From Halichoerus grypus (taxonomy: Eukaryota; Chordata; Mammalia; Carnivora; Phocidae), in NCBI RefSeq assembly GCF_964656455.1, contig NC_135715.1:146747935-146811934 (forward strand): a DNA stretch of 64,000 nucleotides. Reading direction: 5' to 3'. The stretch's first letter is position 1, and each line of letters opens with the position of its first letter. Positions 38,801 to 53,800 of this stretch are shown piece after piece. The notes below the pieces were generated by a model, which was not told the origin of the DNA, made no database searches, and saw only the letters and a list, made by a program, of their open reading frames with translations. The position numbers were made by a program, and so were the translations under genes.

Positions 38801-41800
38801 AAGCGTTAGGGGGCTCAAACTCAGGGATGTGCTCCATATTTGTGAAATCCCTCTAACCTGTGGGTTGCTGCACTGGGGGTGGGGTTTTCAGTTAGACCAT
38901 GCCTCTGCCTCTCCTCTCAACCAGATGTGGCCTTTTTATCTCTCTTTTTCAGAGAGAGTTGTTCTAGATGTAGCTGGAGATTTTGTGTGTCCAAGGGAGA
39001 AGGTGAGGTCAGGGTCTTCTTATGCTGTCATTTTGCAGGTTCAGTTTCTCTAACAAGACTGATTCATAGATGGTGGTTAGTCTTTCCATCAGGTGGAATA
39101 TAATATCTCCTTTTCTTTCTCTTTGTAATGTTAGCAGCCATTTATGTTCAAGGCCTAGATCCATGAATTAATTACAGGTTGCAAAGTTGGGATATTTTAA
39201 TTCTATCATTCCTTCTTCATAGATTAACTGTAATACTTGTATAAAATAAACTTCCTCTTAACTACTATTTGGTTACAGTGTGGTACAGGATACTTCAGAA
39301 AAGCAGACTGATGCTTAATATTTTACCATTATTTATCAGTTTTCAAAATAGTGACTTGTTTCAGTAGCATCCTCCAACAGTAAGCAACTAGTTTTGTTTT
39401 GTGTCATTATGAATTTATAGATTTAAATAAATTCAATGTGCTTCAATACAATTCTGTTACTATGTTTATTAATGCTGAAATTTTGATAGCTTTGGCCAGT
39501 GGGATCTCCTTTTAGGATAATTCTTGAGTCCTTTGTGACATAACCCTAATGATTTTTGGTAGCTTCCTTGTTATCTGGGAAGACAGGCTTATTCAAGCTT
39601 ATCTTATACACATTCAATTGCTTCAACATCATTGAGTTTTAGTGGAATTTTTGCAAAGATAAAGTGAACATATATAGATGATAGATATACAGACAGACCT
39701 ATTTGTGGAAAGTCTCCTGTTTTATTTATCTATTTGTTCTTATGTGAATACAATGTTCTCTTAATTACTGTAGCTTTATAATAAGTCTTGAATGGCAGTT
39801 TGAGTTCTCTAACATTCGTGGTTCTTCTAGGCTGACTTGCTTATTATAGGGCCTTTATATCTCCGTATAAATTTTATTTTATTTTATTTTTTTTTTTAAA
39901 GATTTTATTTATTTATTTATTTGATGGAGAGAGAGACAGCGAGAGAGGGAACACAAGCAGGGGGAGTGGTAGAGGGAGAAGCAGGCTCTCCGCCGAGCAG
40001 GGAGCCCGATGCGGGGCTCGATTCCAGGACGCTGGGATCATGACCTGAGCCGAAGGCAGCCGCTTAACGACTGAGCCACCCAGGCGCCCCTCCATATAAA
40101 TTTTAGAATGAGCTTTCTAGTTTCTACAACATAGTCTGCTGGGATTTACTTGGACTCACTTTTCATTTCCTTTTTCTTGCTGGCTAGCACCTCCAGGATA
40201 GTGTTGAATAAAAAGGTGATTGTGTACATCTTAATCTTGTTCCAAAAACTTAAGGGAAAGTGATCAATATAAATTAGAGTATCAGCTCTAGAGATTTGAA
40301 GATAGCTTTTATCAGAGGAAGGACACATCCTCATATTCTTAGTTCACAAAGAGGTTTTATCATGAATGGTATTGAACTTTATCCTATTTTCCCCTGCATC
40401 TTTCAGATAATCATCTAAATTTTCTTTTTTCTTTTAATGTTGTGAATCACTTTGACTTATTTTTAATGTTAAATGTTAAACCAGTCCTGCATTCTAGGGA
40501 TTAATCTTACTCATTCATTATGCATTATCTTTATCTTATATTGTTGGATTCAATTTATTTTATTTATAATTTTTGTATCTTTGTTAGTGGGGGGATGTTG
40601 ATGGAGGTTTTCTTTTCTTGTAATGTCTTTTAATGATTTTGAGATCAAGGTGATCTTGATCTCAAAGTATGAATTGAGAGAGAAGTTCATTCCTCTTCAA
40701 TTTTCTGTAAGACTTTGTATGGAATTTGTGTGATTTCTTCCTTAAATATCAGATATAATTCAGAAATGAAGTCATTTGAGCCTGAAGCTCTTTCCGGACA
40801 TGTTTTTAACATATTCCATTTCTTTGATAGATATGTAGTTTTTCATATCAACTATTCATGAATGAGATTAGTTTGTGTTTTTCAAGGAATTTGTCATTTG
40901 TATATAAGTTTTTAAACTTAACTGCCATACATTTTTCATAATATTCCTTTGTTATTATTTTTAGTATTATCTATAGACTTCCGTCATGCTATTATCTCTA
41001 ATTTTCCTAATGCTGAAAATTTGTGTCTTCTCTTTTTCCTGGTCAATCTGGCTTATCACTTTTATTGAAGTTTTCAAAGAATTAGCTATTAGGTTCATTA
41101 TTTTCTTTCTTTTTTCTATTTCTTTGATTTTCACTTTGATCTTTACTATTTTCTTTCTTCTGCTTACTAAATGTGGACAAGGATGTGAAAGAATTGAAAC
41201 TCTGATGCACTGCTGAATGGTATGCAAAAGGTATAGCCATTTTGGAAAACAGTGTGGTGTTTTTTAAAAGTTAAACCTATACTTACCATATGATCCAGTC
41301 ATTCCACTACTAGGTATTTACCCCTTAGAAATAAAAACTCATGTCCACACAGTGACTTGTACATGAAAGCTCATAAAGGTTTATTTGTGAGAGGCCAAAA
41401 TGGAAACAACCCAAACAGTAGGTAAGTAGATAAAAAACTGTGATGTATTCATATAATAAAACACTTCTCAGGGGATGAAAAAAATTTAATGGTATTGGAA
41501 AAGTTATTTTGATTGCAGTGATAGCTTCAGAGTTGTAGACATATTTTAAAATTGAAAAAAGAACATTCAATTTAAATAAGTATAGTTTGTCGTATTTCAG
41601 TTACCCTTCAATAGGTTGTTAAAAAAAAAAAAAAAACAACTATGGTGTTTCTCTCTCCTTTACTTTTAGGACCTGCAGCAAATGTTATTTATCAATCTTT
41701 AAGTAGTTCAAAGACTGTTGTCAAAAAACCAACAACTTCAGCTGGCCAGTCAGAAGTGCAAGTTAGTGGTACTGAACAAAAGGTATAAAATTCGGTCTCA

Positions 41801-44800
41801 AATTTTTGAATGGTGATTTTTTATCTCGTTAATCTTTGACTTTTTTGTCCTATCTCCTTCACTAACATAATACTGATTGGCTATAGATATTAGGGTCTAT
41901 TCATGAGGCCAGATCTTCCCTTCAGAGTATTGAGTCACTATGTAATTTAGCAGAAACTAATCCAAACATTTAGCAATTGTAATAATAATAGCTAAAATTT
42001 ATTGAACATCTATTGTTGTCCAACCCCTGTGCTGAACCAGAAGGAAGGGAAAATGAGGAAATTGGGACACATAAGATAAAAAGATGAATAAAACATAATC
42101 ACTCCCCTTGAGGACCTATTGCCTGATGGGACAGACAGACACAGAAAAATGATATCACAATGAAATGATGTTCTCAAAATCAAAATAAAATTTTGATCAA
42201 AATTTTGAGAAATGTGTTTGCCTAGCTGTAAGCTGGATTGGTATGGGTTATATTTATTTCCCTTAAACAGATTGAGTGACTCTAAACTTTTAGAACTAAC
42301 CATTGAATGGATTACTATGCCTTTAAACAAAATATAGAATACTAGAAAAGGAACAACTGTACATTGCTACATACTGAACTCAATTTTAAACTAATTAAAT
42401 TTGAGATCCCTATAGAAGATATTCTAGAAGGTTGTTAATATATATTTTCCCTGAGACAATTTTAGTTGAAAGTTAGGGCATAAATGGGGGAAAGTTTTTA
42501 TAAATTTGGTTGACTGATAGAGGCAAAATTTCTTTTAGAAGTACAGTTGCTAATGAATGTTTTTCTCCTTAATGTACCATATAGAAAGATGGAGTAACTA
42601 GAAAATCAAGTGCTTTTGATGATAGAGGTAAGAAAGTGAAAAACAGTCAAACTTGTTATTTTGTTAATTTCATAATCATAGTTTTATCATATAGTTTTTG
42701 AAGTTGTTTTACTTGATTATAAAAACCATATTTTGGAAAGTAAGGCATGGTATAAAATTATTTATGAATATAGATATTATAATTGGCTCATATATTTCAG
42801 TGATTGCTTGATGAGTATGGCTTTTGAATTTTGTGCAGTGCGGAAAGTTAGGGTCCCTGCTGTGGCTGTTTATAGTGCTATAGCACATTACTGATAAACT
42901 GGGATCCAGTAAGGTACACTACAGAGACCTGTCTCCAGGACGATCCCCATACTCCACGGCCTTTAGTTCTTCCATAGATAATACATCTTACTTCTCATCT
43001 CCCCTTCAGTGGACTACACATTAGCTAAATTTTTCTGTGCCTTGTTAGATTTCTGGAAGTCACTAAAAATACTCCCATGCATATCCTACATATATATACA
43101 GAAAATATTGGACACCTACATCCAGTGGCCAATGATCACCTCTAATTCAATAGAATATCAAACTCATCATCTTCCTGATTTTTCTTGTTTTCATCCAGAC
43201 ACAAAATGTGAGTTATCTTTGACTCTTCTTTTTTGTATTTGTGTCCCAGAGTTGCCACTTTCTGTCTAATCTACCTCCTTAATTTCTTTTGCCCTTTCCT
43301 ATTTTTTCATTCCCACAGCTTCTATCTTTGTTTCCTTCATCCTTGACTATTTCAGTAATCTTCCTCCATTCTCCTCCTCCTCTTTTTAATCCACCATAAA
43401 TTTTACTGTGAAAGCATTCTTCCTAAAACACAGCTTTGGTTATTCCCCTATCCACATAGTGAGTTGGTCTTCCATTGCAGCCTGAATGAAATGAAAATAA
43501 TTCTGGCAATGGTCTGTGTTTAATTATAGGAATTAAGCTGGCATAATATTAAATAAATTAGGATTAGAGGTTAAGGATTTCAGACTTGTCTCCAAAGGCA
43601 ATGGTGAAAACCACTGGAAATTTGTAGCCAGTGAACATTTACAAAGGTCATGTTATTCTTGGAGATACTTCCTTAACTCAAATATATCCCTAATTGTGGT
43701 AATTCAGTGACTGTGGCAGCTCAGCAGAGAGAGCATTGGATCAAATATATTCATTAGCATTCACCCTTCTCCAGAAATATGATCTTCTCATATGTAAAAT
43801 TATCTCTTCTTTCTCTAGGAGCTGTAAACATCTTAGCTCAAAATTCAGTTATTTCACCTCAAACTTCACCCACAAGAAATTGTCCAAGATCTTCACAGTC
43901 TTATTTGGATCCTCCAAAAGATGAGGTATATAATATTTCTTTTGCTCCAAATGCAAGTAAAATAAATGAGATACAATCTTATGATCAGCATTGGTATAAA
44001 AATTTTCATTCATGAAGTGACCATACCAAACTGCTTCACTCCCTGAAATTAGTCATATCATAATAAAATTTTAATAGTCCTAGGATAATCTTTCTAAATA
44101 TAGGCTACAACACTGTAGTTCACAGTACATACCTGCAGCCTTCAGAGGAAGTATTAATTTGGCCTTTTATTGGGCTTTAACTAGTACTGATGGACTGTTC
44201 AGAGACAGTCATGCTATCTGTCCTCTTGGCTCTTGACCAGCCATCAGTTTTCTGCTATTGGAAAGTTACCAGCAAAGATTCAGGGTATGTCTTCTGATAT
44301 AAATTAGATTTTTTTTTCTGTGAGTTGCCTACTTATTATAGATAGGAGTCAAAACCACATCATCCATTCCATTAGTAACACAGTGTTAACTGTTCAACTG
44401 TGCTAAAGAGTTAACATGATTTGAAAATGGTAATTTATTAAGTTCTTTCCAAATGAATTCTACTTGATTAGGGTAGGAAGTGGCATCATTTTCTGTTTCT
44501 TCTAATGCATAATAATTGACAGACTGTGTAGTGCAGTTTTATTATAAACATTTTACAGTTCAGTGTTCTACTATGTCATTTTCCATTTTACGTATGCTAA
44601 GAGTCAAAAAAAAATTTCTTACCAACTTCAATATTTAAAATCCTAATATTGCCCAACAGATTGCAAAAGCTATGTCCTTTACTAAAAAACAAACAAACAA
44701 ACAAACAAAAAACTCCTGTAAAAACAGTATCTAAGTTTTATTACTGACTTTTTTTGGTTAATGTGTGTATTATTAAATTTGCCACCTATCTTGATCTCAA

Positions 44801-47800
44801 ATGAGTACGAAATGTCCAAAAATTCCTAATTTATTATAAGAAATAGCATGGCCATTTTATTATACTAAATATTACACTCTGCTTCCAAATGTACATAGCC
44901 TACCACTGTCAGAAAATGTATTTGTAGCGGTCTATGTTCAGCTCTCAGACCTGGGGGGCAAAAAAAAAAAAAAAAAAAAAGCCTATTTATTTCACTGGAT
45001 TTACCTCACTGAACATATTGAGTTCTTGAACAAGTCTAGAGAACCACATCCCTCTGTATTCAGAGAACCTGTTCTCTGCTTCAGCTCTACTTGAACTTTT
45101 CTCCTATTGTAGCTTTGTTAAAAAACACACCTATTCTTTTGTCCCACTGAGTTGATAAGCTTACTTACTAAACAGTGCATTCCACAGATAGTTAATTTTA
45201 GGATGCCAGTGAATACTACTGTGTAGGAAGGGGTTAACATAGCAGGCTTGAGACTGTTGTCAAGGTTGCCCTTTGGCTAGTGTTGGGGAAGTTAGTTTTT
45301 CTAACAGTCCCTAAGTGATAGGGAACTTTCCTGAGCTGAATGGATGGTGCACTATATTAATAGCAAATAATGTGATTTTTGCTGAACACCTGACTTCTTT
45401 TTAGGAGGTTAGAATTTTGATATGCACTAAGGCAGAGGGCGTCCTTATGACCAGCCTTCAATAAAGACTTTGAGTGCTGAGTTTCTAATGGATTTCTCTG
45501 GGCAGAAACACTGTACATGTTACTGCATTTTTTTTTTTTTTTAACTTGCTAGAGAAGAGAGCATGCTTAAGTGTGTCCTCTCACAGGAGGAGAGGGCATA
45601 AGAAAAACTATGCATGGATTTTTCCAGACTCAGCCTGTGTCTTTTCCCCTTCTTTATCCTACAGTGTATCCTTTTACTGTAATAAATCTTAGATGTGAGT
45701 ACAACTATATTCTGAGTCCCATGAGTCTTAGCAAATCACCAAATGTGTGGGCGGTCTTGTGGACCTCCCATGATACAAGTGTGAACTTTTAAATTCTGTA
45801 AATAGATTTAACATAAACATCACAAAATGTGTGCATTTCTTAAAAACTGACAGTTAAGAGAAGCTCTCAAAATCTTAAATTTTTGTATTTTAAATATATA
45901 AGTAATAGTTGATGTTCAAATCCTGGAGGAAAAAAAATCCTTTGAGGATGTTTGTTTTGTTGTTTGGATTATGTAGAAGGAATTAAATGCTGATTGGAAT
46001 GAAAGATCAAACAAGAGACCAAGATACTTCTGTGAATCAGGTAAATATCAGTAACAGCTATTGAGTAAGTTATGCAATCTCTTAATTCACTTTTTCTACT
46101 AACATTTATTGAGCTCCTGCTTCATGCCTAGTATGGTGCTAAATATTCCTTGAATGTTTGGTACAAATCACCAGCAAAATATTTAACCTGGTCCCGGATC
46201 TCTTAGTGAGAAAAAATTTAAAACTACAGAATCAATTAGATTTGAAACTATGTATTTTCTGTTTCTTTTTGAGTTTGTTTTCACAAGTTACACTTTTCTT
46301 GTAAATTTATTCATCTAAATTTTCAAATTTCTTGGCATCAAGTAATCGTATGTCCTATCCACATGGATCAGATTATCAGAAGGCAGTATGGCATAATAGG
46401 TAGGAACATATATACTGGCAAGACTACTTAAATTGAATCCACACTCCAACACTAAAAATTTATGTCTGGCCAAGTTATTTAATTTCTCTGTTCTTTGGCT
46501 TTTCCAACTATAAAATGAGAATATTACCTAACCCAAATTCACTGCCCATCTCTGGAAAGGCCAATCAAGAGATGAGTTTTGATTAAAAAGGAATTTGAGC
46601 TTTATTCAGGAGGCCTGAAATCTGGAGAGAGGCAGTCTCTTGTCTGAGGTTTCTGCCTGGCCATAAGATTTTTAAAGGGGTTTAATCAGTTAAGGGAGTA
46701 CAGTAGTCTGTGACATTTTTTTATTACCTGCAGACTCAGTGATGTCAGCTAGAGTTATCTCTCAGCTCAGAAGTTGTGCAAGAAGTTCTAGTTCTTTTGT
46801 GTCCAGGGTGGGGGTTGTGCAAGAAGGTCTGGTTCCTTGGTACCCAGGGGTTGTGCAAGACTACTCTGTTTGTTCTGCAAAGGAGGGCAAGGTCTACAGA
46901 TGCACAAAGGGAGGTCGGTAAAGTCATAGTGTGACCTTAAAAAAGAAAAACATTTTGCTAAAAGATTGTTGGGCTAATCAGAGTCCAGATGGCTTCAAAT
47001 AGGTCTGGCCTCTGTGGCCTGGGAATGTTCTGGTCCTTCATTCCCCAAGGCCAGTGGTCTGCAGATCTCAAAGGAAGTAAATTAGTTCTGTTACAGATCA
47101 AGAACCTTAGGTCAGTAAGCAAGGAGTGTGTTAACTTGAAGCAAGTTAACCTTTAAGACTCTTTTGAGTGCTGTTACATGAACAGTAATAGTACATCATT
47201 CATATGATTCCTATGGCAATTCAATAAGTTAATATTTGTAAAAGTGCTTAGAATAGTGTGTGGCACTTAATTGGTGATATGCAAGAGATTTTGAAATGTA
47301 CTGTAAAACTTAATGTGCAATATTTTCATTTTTTAAAAATCCTATCTAAATTCCAATTTTGTGTTATTTTGTATTTATAGATTAGTTTTAAAATTTCAAG
47401 TATATTGGATTTCTAGTTTCCTTTTTGCTATTGATTTCCAATTTAATTGCTTTGTGGACTGACAGCCTGGCCTTTATGATACCAGATTTTTGAAATATCT
47501 GCAAAATTGCCCTATTGGCTTAGCACACATGATTAATTTTGTACATGTTCTGTGTGGTTGAAAATAATAAATATTATCAATTTGGTGGTGCCATGTTCTA
47601 AATATTTCCATTCAATCAAGATGTTGAATTGTGTAGTTCAAATATTCTATATACTTTTATTTACTCTGTTCTAAAAATCATTGGGAATGATTAGTTATCA
47701 ACTCCTCCATGTAGTTCTGTCCATTTTTACTTTTTAATTCTTGGTCTGGGTTACTCGGCACATCCAGGACTATCCTGGTGAATTGAGGTTTTTTTTTTTT

Positions 47801-50800
47801 TATTTAAATTTCAGTTAGTTAACATACAGTGTAATATTAGTTTCGGTTGTAAAATTAAGTTTTTTATTATTATGTATGGATCTTTATCATAAGTGATGCT
47901 TTTTGTCTCAAATTTAGTAGGTCCGACACTAATATAGCTATATCAGCTTTGTGTCTTAGTATCTTTTTATGTATAGATGTGGCTTTTGTAAGCACTCTAC
48001 ACCTGCATCATCTTGTTTTATTTTTATTGAGTCTAGGAATTTGACTACTAATTGAATTTAAGCCATTTACACTTATGTTAATTAAAACCTTGGAATATTT
48101 CTCATGCCTTATTGGTGCTTTTACTTTGTTCTGCTTTTTTATATTTCCCTTCAATTTCTCCTTTCTTGATTTCTTTTAGAGTATTAAGCTTATTTTTTTT
48201 ATTATGTAAGTCACCATACAGTACATCATTACTTTTTGATGTAGTGTTCCATGATTCGTTATTTGCATATAACACCCAATGTTCAACATGTGACTTCCTT
48301 AATACCCATCACTGGGCTACCCTATCCTCCCACCACCCTCCCCTCTGGAACCCTCAGATTGTTTCCCGGAGCCCATAGTCTCTCATGGTTCGTCTCCCCC
48401 TATGATTGCCCCTCCTTCAGTTTTCCCTTCCTTCTCCATGCTATTCCTTATGTTCCACATATGAGTGAAACAGTATGATAATTGTCTTTCTCTGCTTGAG
48501 TTATTTCACTTAGCATAATCCCCTCCAGTTCCACCACGTCGATGCAAATGGTGGGTATTCATCCTTTCTGATGGCTAAGTAATATTCCATTGTATATATG
48601 AACCACATCTTCTTTATCCATTCATCTGTTGAAGGGCCTCTCAGCTCCTTCTGCAGTTTGGCTATTTTGGACATTGCTGCTATGAACATTGGGGTGCATG
48701 TGCCCCTTCTTTTCACTACATCTGTATCTTTGGGGTAAATACCCAGTAGTGCAATTGCTGGCCATAGGGTAGCTCTATTTTTAACATCTTGAGGAACCTC
48801 CATACCGTTTTCCAAAGTGGCTGTACCAACTTACATTCCCATCAATAGTGTAAGAGGGTTCCCCTTTCTCCACAACCTCTCCAACATTTGTTGTTTCCTG
48901 CCTTGTTAATTTTTTACCATTCTAACTAGTGTAAGGTGTTATCTCAATGTGTTGGGTTTTTTTTTTAAGATTTTATTTATTTATTTGACAGAGAGAGATA
49001 CAGTGAGAGAAGAAACACAAGCAGGGGGAGTGGGAGAGGGAGAAGCAGGCTTCCCGCCTAGCAGGAAGCCCGATGTGGGGCTCAATCCCAGGACCCTGGG
49101 ATCATGACCTGAGCTGAAGGCAGACGCTTAACGACTGAGCCACCCAGGCGCCCCCTCAATGTGGTTTTGATTTGAATTTCCCTGATGGCTAATGATGATG
49201 AACATTTTTTCATGTGTCTATTAGCCATTTGTATGTCTTCTTTTGAAAAGTGTCTGTTCATGTCTTCTGCCCAGTTTTTTACTTGATTATTTGTTTTTTG
49301 GGTGTTGAGTTTGAGAAGTTCTTTATAGATCTTGGACATTAGCCCTTTGTCTGTAGTGTCTTTTGCAAATATCTTCTCCCATTCCGTGGGTTGCCTCTTA
49401 GTTTTGTTGACTGTTTTCTTTGCTGTGCAGAAGCTTTTTATCTTGATGAAGTCCCAAAAGTTCATTTTTACTTTTGCTTCACTAGCCTTTGGAGACGTGT
49501 CTTGAAAGAAGTTGCTGTGGCTGATGTTGAAGAGGTTACTGCCTATGTTCTCCTCTAGGATTTTGATGAATTCCTGTCTCACATTGAGGTCTTTCATCCA
49601 TTTTGAGTTTATCTCTGTGTATGGTGTAAGAGAATGGTCGAGTTTCCTTCTTCTGTATACAGCTGTCCAATTTTCCCAGCACCATTTATTGAAGAGACTG
49701 TCTTTTTTCCATTCAGTATTTTTTCCTGCTTTGTCAAAGATTAGTTGACCATAGAGTTGAGGGTCCATATCTGGGCTCTCTATTCTGTTCCATTGGGCTA
49801 TGTGTCTGTTTTTGTGCCAGTACCATGCTGTCTTGGTGATCACGGCTTTGTAATATAGCTTGAAATCAGGCAACGTGATGCCCACAGCTTTGTTTTTCTT
49901 TTTCAACATTTCCTTGGCAATTTGGGGTCTTTTCTGGTTCCATACAAATTTTAGGATTGTTTTTTCCAGCTCTTTGAAAAATGCCACTGGTATTTTAATA
50001 GGGAGGGCGTTGAAAGTGTAGATTGCTCTGGGCAGCATAGACATTTTAACAAATGTTTATTCTTCCGATCCATGAGCATGGAATGTTTTTCCATCTTTTT
50101 GTGTCTTCTTCAATTTCTTTCATGAGTGTTCTGTAGTTCCTAGAGTATAGATTCTTTACCTCTTGGTTAGGTTTATTCCGAGGTATCTTATGGTTTTTGG
50201 TGCTATTGTAAATGGAATCAATCCCCTAATTTCTCTTTCTACAGTTACATTGTTAGTGTATAGAAAAGCAACTGATTTCTGTGCATTGATTTTGTATCCT
50301 GCCACATTACTGCATTGCTGTATGAGTTCTAGTAATTTGGAGGTGGAGTCTTTTGTGTTTTCCACATAAAGTATCATCTCATCTGCGAAGAGAGAGAATT
50401 TGACTTCTTCTTTGCCGATTTGAATTCCTTTTATTTCTTATTGTTGTCTGATTGCTGTTGCTAGCACTTCTAGTACTACGTTGAACAATAGTGGTGAGAG
50501 TAGGCATCCCTGTCATGTTCCCGATCTTAAGGGAAAAGCTCTCAGCTTTTCCCCCTTGAGAATAATATTCACTGTGGGTTTTTCATAGATGGATTTTATG
50601 AAATTGAGGAATGTTCCCTCTATACCTACACTCTGAAGAGTTTTAATCTGGAAAGGAATTTTGTCAAATGCTTTTTCTGCATCAATTGAGAGGATCATAT
50701 GGTTCTTGTCTTTTCTTTTATTAATGTGTTCTATCACATTGATTGATTTGCAAATGTTGAACCACCCTTGCATCCAGGAATAAATCCTACCTGGTCGTGA

Positions 50801-53800
50801 TGGATAATCCTTTTAATGTACTGTTGGATCTTGTTGGCGAGGATCTTGTCAAGTATTTTGGCATCCATATTCATCAGGGATATTGGTCTGTAATTCTCCT
50901 TTTTGATGGGGTCTTTGCCTGGTTTTGGGATCAAGGTAATGCTGGCCTCATAGAACAAGTTTGGAAGTTTTCCTTCTGTTTCTATTTTTTGAAACAGCTT
51001 CAGAAGAATAGGTAGTATTTCTTCTTTAAATGTTTGGTAGAATTCCCCTGGGAATCCATCTGGCCCTGGACTCTTATTTTTTGGGAGGTTTTTGATTATT
51101 GCTACGATTTCGTTACTGGTTATTGGTCAAGTCAGGTTGTCAATTTCTTCCTGTTTCTGTCTGGGTAGTTTATAAGTTTCCAGGAAGGCATCCATTTTTT
51201 TCAGGTTGCTTAATTTATTGGCATATAGTTGCTAATAATAATTTCTAATAATTGTTTCTGTTTCCTTGGTGTTAGTCATGATCTCTCCCCTTTCATTCAT
51301 AATTTTATTAATTTGGGTCCTTTCTCTTTTCTTTTGGATAAGTCTGGCCAGAGGTATTGATCTTATTAATCCTTTCAAAGAACCAGCTTCTAGTTTCATT
51401 GATCTGCTCTACTGCTTTTACGGTTTCTATTTCATTGATCTTTGCTTTAATCCTTATTATTTATCTTTTCCTGCTTGGTTTAGGTTTTATTTGCTGTTCT
51501 TTCTCCAGTTCCTTTAGGTGTAAAGTTAGCTTGTGCATTTGGGATTTTTCTACTTTTTTGAGTGAGGCTGGATGGCTATTTATTTCCCCCTTAGGACCAC
51601 ATTTGCAGTATCTCATAGGTTTTGGACTGATGTGTTTTTGTTCTCATTGGTTTCCATGAGTTGTTTAAGTTCTTCTTCAATTTCCTGGTTGACCCAAACA
51701 TTTCTTTAGCAGGATGGTCTTTAGCTTCCATGTGTTTGAATTCCTTCCAAATTTTTTCTTGTGATTGAGTTCCAGTTTCAAAGCACTGTGGTCTGAAAAT
51801 AAGCAGGGCATACTCTCAGTCTTTTGGTATCAGTTGAGACCTGACTTGTGATGCAGTATGTCGTCTATTCTGGAGAAAGTTCTGTGTGCATTTGAGAAGA
51901 ATGAGTATTCTGTTGCTTTAGTGTGGAATGTTCTGTATGTATCTATGAAGTCCATCTGGTCCAATGTGTCATTCAAAGCTCTTGTTTCTTTGTTGATTTT
52001 CTGCTTAGATGATCTGTCTGTTGCTGAGAGTGGAGTATTGAGGTCTCCTACAATTACTGTATTATTATCAATATGTTTCTTTATTTTGGTTAACAGTTGG
52101 CTTATGTAGTTGGCTCCTCCCATGTTGGGGGCATAAATATTTACAATTGTTAGATCTTCTTGTTGGATATACCCTTTAAGAATGATATAATGTCCTTCTG
52201 TATCTCTTAATACAGTCTTTAGCTTAAAATCTAATTTGTCTATTATGAGAATTGCTACCCTGGCTTTCTTTTGAGGTCCATTGGCATGAAAAATGGTTCT
52301 CCATCCCCTCACTTTCTGTCTGGATGTATCTTTAGGTTCAAAATGAGTCTCTTGTAGACAGCATATGGATGGGTCATGTCTTTTTATCCAATCTGCACCC
52401 TTGTGCTGTTTCATGGGAGCATTTAAGCTGTTCACGTTGAGATGACTATTGAAAGATATGATTTTAGTGCCATCCTATTGCCTGTGAAGTCCCTATTTCT
52501 ATAAATTGTCTCTGTAAATTTCTATTCTATGTCACTTTCTCCTTTTATAGAATCCCCTTTAATATTTCTTGCAGGGCCAGCTTAGTGGTTACATATTCTT
52601 TCAGTTTCTGCCTGTCCTGGAAACTCCTTGTCTCTCCATCCATTCTGAATGACAGCCTTGCTGGATAAAGTATTCTTGGCTGCATGTTATTCTCATTTAG
52701 TACCCTGAATATGTCTTGCCAGCCTTTTCTGGCTTGCCAGGTCTCTTTGGACAGGTCTGATGTTATTCTGATGTTCCTCCCTCTGTACATAAGAAATCTC
52801 TTCCCCCAGCTCCTTTCAGGATTGCTTCCTTGGTTCTAAGATTTGCGAGTTTTACTATTATATGTTGGGGCATTGATCCTTCTCATTGATCTTGGGAAGG
52901 ATCCTCTCTGCCTCATGGACATAAATGCTTGTTTCATTCCCCAGATTAGGGAAGTTCTCAGCTATGATTTGCTCAAATATATCATCTAGTCCTCTCTCTC
53001 TCTCCACTCCCTCAGGGATCCCAATAATTCTGACATTGGAACGTTTCATGGTGTCATTAATCTCTCTCAGGCTGATCTCTTCAGCTTTCAGGAGTTTATC
53101 CCAGGCCTCCTGGCTTCCTTCTTTTCTATCATCTTATCTTCTAGCTCATCAATTCATTCTTCAGCCTCTTTTACCGTGGCTGTCAGAGTATCCAGTTTAG
53201 ACTGCATCTCATTCATGTATCTTTAAGTTCAGCCTGATTAGATCTCATTTCTGCCTTTAAAGATTCTATATTGTCACTAATATTTTTCTCAAGCCTAGAT
53301 ATCGACTTCATAATTGCTACTCTGAAGTCTGTCTCTGACATCTTGCTTATATCCATATCCATTAGGTCTGTGGCAGAGGCCATAGTCTCTGATTCTTTTC
53401 TTTGTTGGGGGTTCCTCCTCTTAGTCATTCTGTTGAGGGGTGGTTGAGGGAATGTAAAGAGCCCAAAGTATTAACCACAACCGAAGCAAGATGCACCCAT
53501 TTTATAGGGACCCTAGGGTTGTCGTCCTCTTGTTCTTCCACCCTGTCTTCTTCTGGGGGAGGGACCTGCTGTGCTGTTTCATGCAACCCTGCTTGGGCAG
53601 AGTTGCCCTGCCCCTGTTGGGGGGGGGGGGCTCAGTGGAAACCAGTTTTTTGAGCTTTTGTAGCTTTCTGAGTCTCTTCTGTCTCTTCCGAGAGTCAAAG
53701 CAAAAATCACCATACCCAAACCTATGACCCAGAGCAGAGAAATTGTAGTCTGCTCTTCACTGAGCCCTCCAGGACACAGAGCCTCTGTTTCTGTCTGCAC

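Larger units (their letters stand above)
31941..41669 (+). other. FSIP2: FSIP2 intron 9 (9.7 kb), largely old L1
   Basis: About 31941-33560 shows nothing I recognise. About 33590-34970 is an antisense old L1 3' region with a SINE in it, followed by an older SINE. About 35180-36720 and 37220-39100 are antisense L1 blocks. About 39640-41150 is antisense L1 ORF2-like text with a SINE; about 41160-41500 is sense L1 3' text. Small ORFs here are chance. Confidence 0.65.

Noticed and set aside
43779..44015. 78-codon ORF around FSIP2 exon 12
   Set aside because: It is exon 12 read through into both introns; the splice borders at 43819 and 43925 fit the gene model.
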